From Daldinia sp. FL1419 (taxonomy: Eukaryota > Ascomycota > Sordariomycetes > Xylariales > Hypoxylaceae), in the NCBI GenBank assembly GCA_025201765.1, contig MU623347.1, positions 372,001 through 436,000 of the forward strand: 64,000 bases of DNA, given 5' to 3'. The notes beneath the pieces are model-generated. The model worked only from the letters and a program-made list of their open reading frames with translations. It did no database searches and was not told the DNA's origin. Below, in pieces: positions 59,259 through 64,000 of the stretch. The position numbers and the translations under genes are program-made. Position 1 is the stretch's first letter; each line of letters opens with the position of its first letter.

Positions 59259-62043
59259 ATGCGCGCTCGGTCCCCTTCTACGATGTGCGAGAGTGTCGTG
59301 GTTTGGTGGATGGTAGTGTTATGTGTTCTTGCGAGAGCCGATCCAACCTGGCCATCCCCTAACGATGAACTCGAGGAGATCATGTACCAAGTACAAGGGT
59401 ACAGGGCTAGAGACTTTGGCGGGACCGTCATCCCATGCTCTAACGAGGCATCCGGGCCTGGTCGGCAGAATGCTGCAGAATGGCTAAGGGCTGCCTTTCA
59501 TGATATGGCTACAACTACATATCTAGACAGTGTACGATCCGGGGGCTTAGACGGCTCTTTGCAATACGAGCTAACTAGCTCGGACAATATTGGTCCAGGA
59601 TTCAACACAACACTCAAGTTCATGGCTGATTATTATACGAGCCGGTCAGGTGTGGCGGATCTTATCGCCCTGGGTGTATACTACGCCGTTAGGTCTTGCG
59701 GCGGCCCAGCAGTGCCTATTGCCGGCGGAAGAGTTGACGCTACCGTGGCCGGCCCCATAGGTGTCCCGCTACCACAGAACACTGCTTTCACATTCGAGCA
59801 GCAGTTTTCGCGCATGGGGTTCAGCAAGACCGAAATGATTCAGGTTACCGCCTGTGGTCATTCTATCGGCGGCGTTCACGAGAATGAGTTTCCTGAAATC
59901 GTCCCAACAGGGTCGACTTCAAACGGCGAAGGCACTTTTGACTCCACTGTCTCTGTATTCGACAATAAGGTTGTTACTGAATACATCGCCGGTAACACTA
60001 CCAATCCAATGGTAGTTGGACCATCAGTCAAGGCCACCAGGAACTCGGATTACAAGGTGTTCAACTACGATGGTAACGTGACGGTCAAAGCAATGGCAGC
60101 GGCCGCTGAGTTCAGTAGCATATGCGCAACTGTTCTTCAGAAGCTGATCAACACTGTGCCTGATGGTGTTGTTTTGTCCGACCCTATTCAGCCGTATTCC
60201 GTAAAGCCAGTTGATATGCAGTTGGCACTCAACCCTGACCTGTCAACAATGAAGCTTACTGGGTTTATACGTGTCCGGACTACCGACATAGGGAGCGATT
60301 CCATCTCTAGTTTAACCCTCGACTACAAGGATCGAAGCGGTGGCAGCAATTGTGGCAGCGCGAATTGCGCATATACGGCAACCGTCTTGGGTACCACTCA
60401 GGGTTTTGACGATCAATTCATTGTGAGTCTACAATATGATATGTGGTTATATTTCCAACCTAAATCTAACACATCTAAGTGGTTCCCTATTAGCGCTGAC
60501 GTTTCAACCTCCACGGGCATTTCATCTTTTACCGTAACACTTAACATGGCCGATGGAACCACCAAGCTTTTCGATAACAACGGAAACTTGTATTCAGTAC
60601 AAGACGCCATATTTATCCAAAACTCACAAAGCTGTCTTCTTTCGGGTACCCTCACCGTTACTGCAGCCGTAAGCTAACGTTTATGCTCTCGGTTATAAGC
60701 TGGTGTTAACTTAGTCCCACAGGTTCGCAATGACCGTAAAGCCTTCCCTGTCAATACGCTTATATCGTACAAGACCTCAACGGGTAACCCCAACCGTCCG
60801 ATTCCCACCCTTAAAAATACCACGATTACCATGACGGAGAGTACTTGTGTAGGCCCATATACCTTGTACACGGCAACCTACGCCGGCCTTGGTGATCTTG
60901 CGTATGCATCGAAGATCGATGTTATTAGTGGGAGCGGGTCATCTTATCTTGTAGACGACTTTAATGCTGCAAGCGAATTAGAGGCAACGTGTCAACCCTT
61001 CCCAACTCCTTCAACTCCTGTATGTACTACTGGACGGGTATCAACGCCTCCCGGATCACCAAGTACCTTATCTACATCAGTCTCTTTATCTACTTTATCT
61101 ACTACTCTATCTACAACCGTGAGCATTACAACCACCTCTTCTACAGCACTAGCTGAGACCTTGCATCACAGGCATGACCTTGGTGAGTATGTACTTGTTG
61201 GATGCCAGAAAGAATCCACCGCACAGGGAACTCGGGCGCTAAGTGGCGCCGCATTTGCTTACGACAACATGTCACTGGAAGATTGCATGCATAACTGCAG
61301 TAACTATATCTACTGGGGCACGGAGTATGGCCGAGAAGTATGTGAATTTTATCTATCCTCTTTTATCTTGTTACAGGTGCCGGGCTCCTCGTCGAGCCGA
61401 TTAGGGAGCTCGTTTCTATAACAAAAGAGAAGTTTGATTATTCCACTGATTGCTTAAAGAAGCAACTACTGACCTTTTCCCCGCAGTGTAAGTTCTAGAG
61501 CCAACAGGATAGCTGATAAGAAATACAACTGACGTTAGTATAGGTTACTGTGGCGACTCGCTTCACCCGACGAGCGAAGACGCGCCGTTAATTGATTGTA
61601 ATATGGTATGCGTTGGAGACGTTACTGAATACTGCGGAGGCGGCAACAGGATAGAGCTATACAGTACCACGGCCAGCCAACCGGTCCCAACTGCTACGCT
61701 TGCTCCTAAGCCAACCGTATCGTCATATGTCCGGGTCGGCTGTTATACCGAAATTCCAAATAGTCGAGCTCTTACTGGGGCAGCATATGCGGACGATACG
61801 ATGACGCTAGAAACATGTGCGACCGACTGCGCTGGTTTCGAATACTGGGCGACCGAATATGGCCGAGAGTGCTATTGTGGAAACACTCTTGATAGCCTGA
61901 GCGCAGCAGCTCCCGACTCTGATTGTCAGATGACATGTGCTGGAGATCGTTATGAATACTGCGGAGCTGGCAACAGGCTTGAGTTATATCAACTCCAAAC
62001 GAATACGTCAAGTCCAGCGCCCCGTATTCGTAGGTACCTATGA
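59259..62043 (+). CDS. Secreted heme peroxidase (AA2-like) with two WSC domains
   Basis: Predicted 841-residue protein from exons 59259-60668, 60723-61337, a 1-nt exon at 61487, and 61544-62043. The N-terminus has a hydrophobic signal peptide (VVVWWMVVLCVLARA). The peroxidase domain spans about 45-270: distal Arg/His in WLRAAFHDM and a proximal His in TACGHSIGGVH. It is a plant/fungal-type (class II-like) heme peroxidase. A beta-rich region follows, then a Ser/Thr-rich linker (about 590-630) likely O-glycosylated, and two Cys-rich WSC carbohydrate-binding domains, each with an EYGRE-CYCG core and a YCG-GNR-ELY end. Probably extracellular, acting on H2O2 with phenolic or polymeric substrates while tethered to glycan; substrate unknown. 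Without the 1-nt exon the first WSC loses frame. An upstream in-frame extension lacks an ATG; Met59283 is an alternative start. Confidence 0.88.
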
Positions 62044-63173
62044 GAAGTTGTAGGTCAGTTTTATACGGGAAATTTATGACGATTTATATTGATGATTACC
62101 CGTTTACCATCTGCGAGTTAGTGGAGGGCACTTGACGAATACCTACCATTATACTAGAAGAAATGATAGTTAGGGGATATATTCTTGGTATAACTTAAGA
62201 AGAATAGTACCGAGTGGTATACTTTGCCTTTGGTCGAGCATGACCTAACCTAGTTATCAATTAATACTTGTTAAGAAGAGTTAATTAGGTAGCTGTGGAA
62301 GTTGGAAGTTAAACGTGGATACCCCTGGCTGGTTTAGTGGTGGGTTACGGCACGTCATTTACATAGTACCTAGGCCCACCTGAAGGCCGTACAGGTGACT
62401 TACTACTTAACCTAGTACCTAGGTATAGTACGTACATGCAAGCTTTCAAGTAGTGTATACAGTGCATATCTAGCGTGCACAGTGCAGTATGAGTTCTCAT
62501 ACTAGCAGCCGCAGCTCCTGCAGACATCCTACCTTGACAATTCCATCCGAATGGATCTTTGGTTGCATGTAGGGAAGGCGTGGATCACGAATCATAATCA
62601 TATGCGCACGCAGATACGTACTAACAATTCCCCCCCACCCTGCTTTTTTTCCAAAGTCTAAACTTGACAATATAATATTGGAAATCGCACCTTTTCTAGA
62701 CTACCTACCTACTATCGTAGTTTGCCGTGGCTATTATCTTTCCTCGTGGGTTTCTGCAGACGATGACCTTATCGTAAACTTCCATTTTTGTATTTGCAAG
62801 CGAACTCCTAACCCATCAATTTTATTTTATTTTTCTGATTTCCTTGCGATAAACATCTATGGTTTCCTTCGCTAACATTTCCGCTACGACAGTGATGCCT
62901 ATCTGCATCCTTCGCACTCTATCAGCATACATACATGCTACGAAAGCAAACGCCTAGAATCAAGCATGTCGACTGGTACGTCTTCAACAGTCGCCTCTAT
63001 TCGTAAATGATCTTTGTTAAAACTCGCTAATACTCAAACTGTAGGGACATACTCTCCACAAGTCCAACCTCACCTGACATTCTTTCCGAGATCGCCGGGG
63101 AGGTTTGAAAGTCTGAAGCGCCTGCCTACGCCAAACTAAGCTATACCTCGCCCGATACGGTCACTCGCAATAT
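62044..63173. other. Intergenic, leader of the terminal gene
   Basis: Contains a TACCTAGGTA palindrome at 62416-62425 and a related site near 62366. A short frame from the ATG at 62966, spliced by a GTACGT donor at 62976 to an acceptor near 63044, would encode a peptide ending in TAA before 63174. It may be a spliced uORF in the leader of the next gene or chance. Confidence 0.4.
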
Positions 63174-64000
63174 GCCTGGTCGTCCGGTACGTGCTTAGGG
63201 TAGATACCTATTTTAGGATGAGACCTAATTCTTGCCGCAGGGGAGAAATCATCTCAACCACCTGGGTTCTGTACAGCCTATGAACAATCTTAACGGGAAC
63301 AAACAGAGCCATCCGCACACTACACAATCGCCCCCCATACGTCGCCGTCAAGACTCGCCACCAGCGCCACCACCTAAACGTCAGAGGGTCGAAGAGTACA
63401 GTACACATACCCAAGCCCAATTCGTGCTTGTACCCGAAAACGATGGACCTGCTAACCGACCCGATTCGCGCAAGCGACCTTTTGATGACCACAGCGACTC
63501 GCAACAGACCTTTATATCACAATCGTCTGCTAAAGGAGCCCAGTCGACCGAAACGAGAGTCCTCGAATATAAGTCCTCCGAATGTTACGTAAGACCACCC
63601 CCTAAGAATAGGCCTCGACATAACAGTATAAAGCACGTAGGAGACTCAGGTCGAGAGATTGTCGCCAGGGTTCCTTTGCTTAAGTCTGATATTGAGGATA
63701 GCGATGGAGATGTGGAGATTGTTGGGGCCCCTGAAGTCGTGACAATTCCTCAAACACGGCAAAATCAAGAGGCTCGGCTTTCCATTCAAGACGGTGCGAG
63801 ACGTTTCAAGGCAACATCTGGGGCCCAGAGAATGGACGAGATAATCGATACTGCGATACAGAACGAGAATGAGCCCAATAGCGTGGTTTCGAGCCCGGAT
63901 GAGCTGGCCCCAAAAACACAAGATATAAGAGAAAAAGTCCCAACAAAACGGCCTGCTTCCTCCCTGAGTTTATCTGGGAGGGGTGATATTACACGAACCA
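63174..64000 (+). CDS. Nuclear-looking disordered protein, 3' end cut by window
   Basis: A five-codon first exon (63174-63188, Met-Pro-Gly-Arg-Pro) joins through a GTACGT donor and an acceptor ending at 63240 to a frame that stays open to the window edge (63241-64000, over 250 codons). The visible part is disordered and rich in Pro, Arg, Gln and Ser, with basic patches (PPKRQRVEE, SRKRPFDD) like nuclear-localisation signals, an acidic SDIEDSDGDVEIVG stretch and a VSSPDELAP segment. No catalytic domain is reached. Similar SPDEL and RGDI segments occur, to my recollection, in the N-terminal part of fungal Ulp2-like SUMO proteases, but this is a weak hint. The true start could lie further upstream. 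Confidence 0.6.

Overview
This window is nuclear DNA from a filamentous ascomycete, most likely a Sordariomycete (Xylariales would fit, but that is inference). The genes carry short introns of about 50-170 bp with GT..AG ends. Intergenic DNA is rich in microsatellites. A 7.4 kb AT-rich block has the look of repeat-induced point mutation (RIP). The gene set is typically fungal: Rai1, Mau2/Scc4, a Zn2Cys6 factor, Ade6-type FGAM synthase, Met12-type MTHFR and a peroxidase-WSC protein. One assembly gap (98 N) lies inside a tetranucleotide microsatellite.

Layout: 0.1-3.5 kb holds a RAI1/DXO decapping nuclease (+) and a YheT-type alpha/beta hydrolase (-) ending tail to tail. From 3.96 to 11.34 kb is the AT-rich, gene-dead block, which contains a 100 bp near-perfect palindrome. 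MAU2/SCC4 (+) occupies 12.15-15.2 kb. From 15.2 to 37 kb there is only one convincing gene, a Zn2Cys6 regulator (- strand, 21.9-23.4 kb); the rest is microsatellite-rich intergenic DNA plus a 259 bp TA-flanked MITE at 36.4 kb. From 37 kb on the DNA is gene-dense: ADE6 (-), a PQ-loop membrane protein (+), a Myb/SANT-like nuclear protein (+), MET12-type MTHFR (-), an aromatic/alpha-aminoadipate-type aminotransferase (+), ribosomal protein uL4 (-), an intron-containing tRNA-Glu(CTC) (-), a secreted heme peroxidase with two WSC domains (+), and a truncated nuclear-looking protein running off the right edge (+).

The genes do not form a pathway cluster. Most are housekeeping functions (mRNA 5'-end quality control, cohesin loading, purine synthesis, one-carbon metabolism, amino-acid transamination, translation). 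MTHFR and the aminotransferase are divergently transcribed from a shared 1.1 kb region. I found no secondary-metabolite cluster, virus or novel defence-like system. The most unusual items are a predicted 1-nt micro-exon in the peroxidase gene, the decayed palindrome and strand-polarised mutation patches in the AT block, the MITE, and a large gene desert around the Zn2Cys6 regulator. Exon joins below were derived by hand from splice consensus, reading frame and family resemblance, without transcript data.
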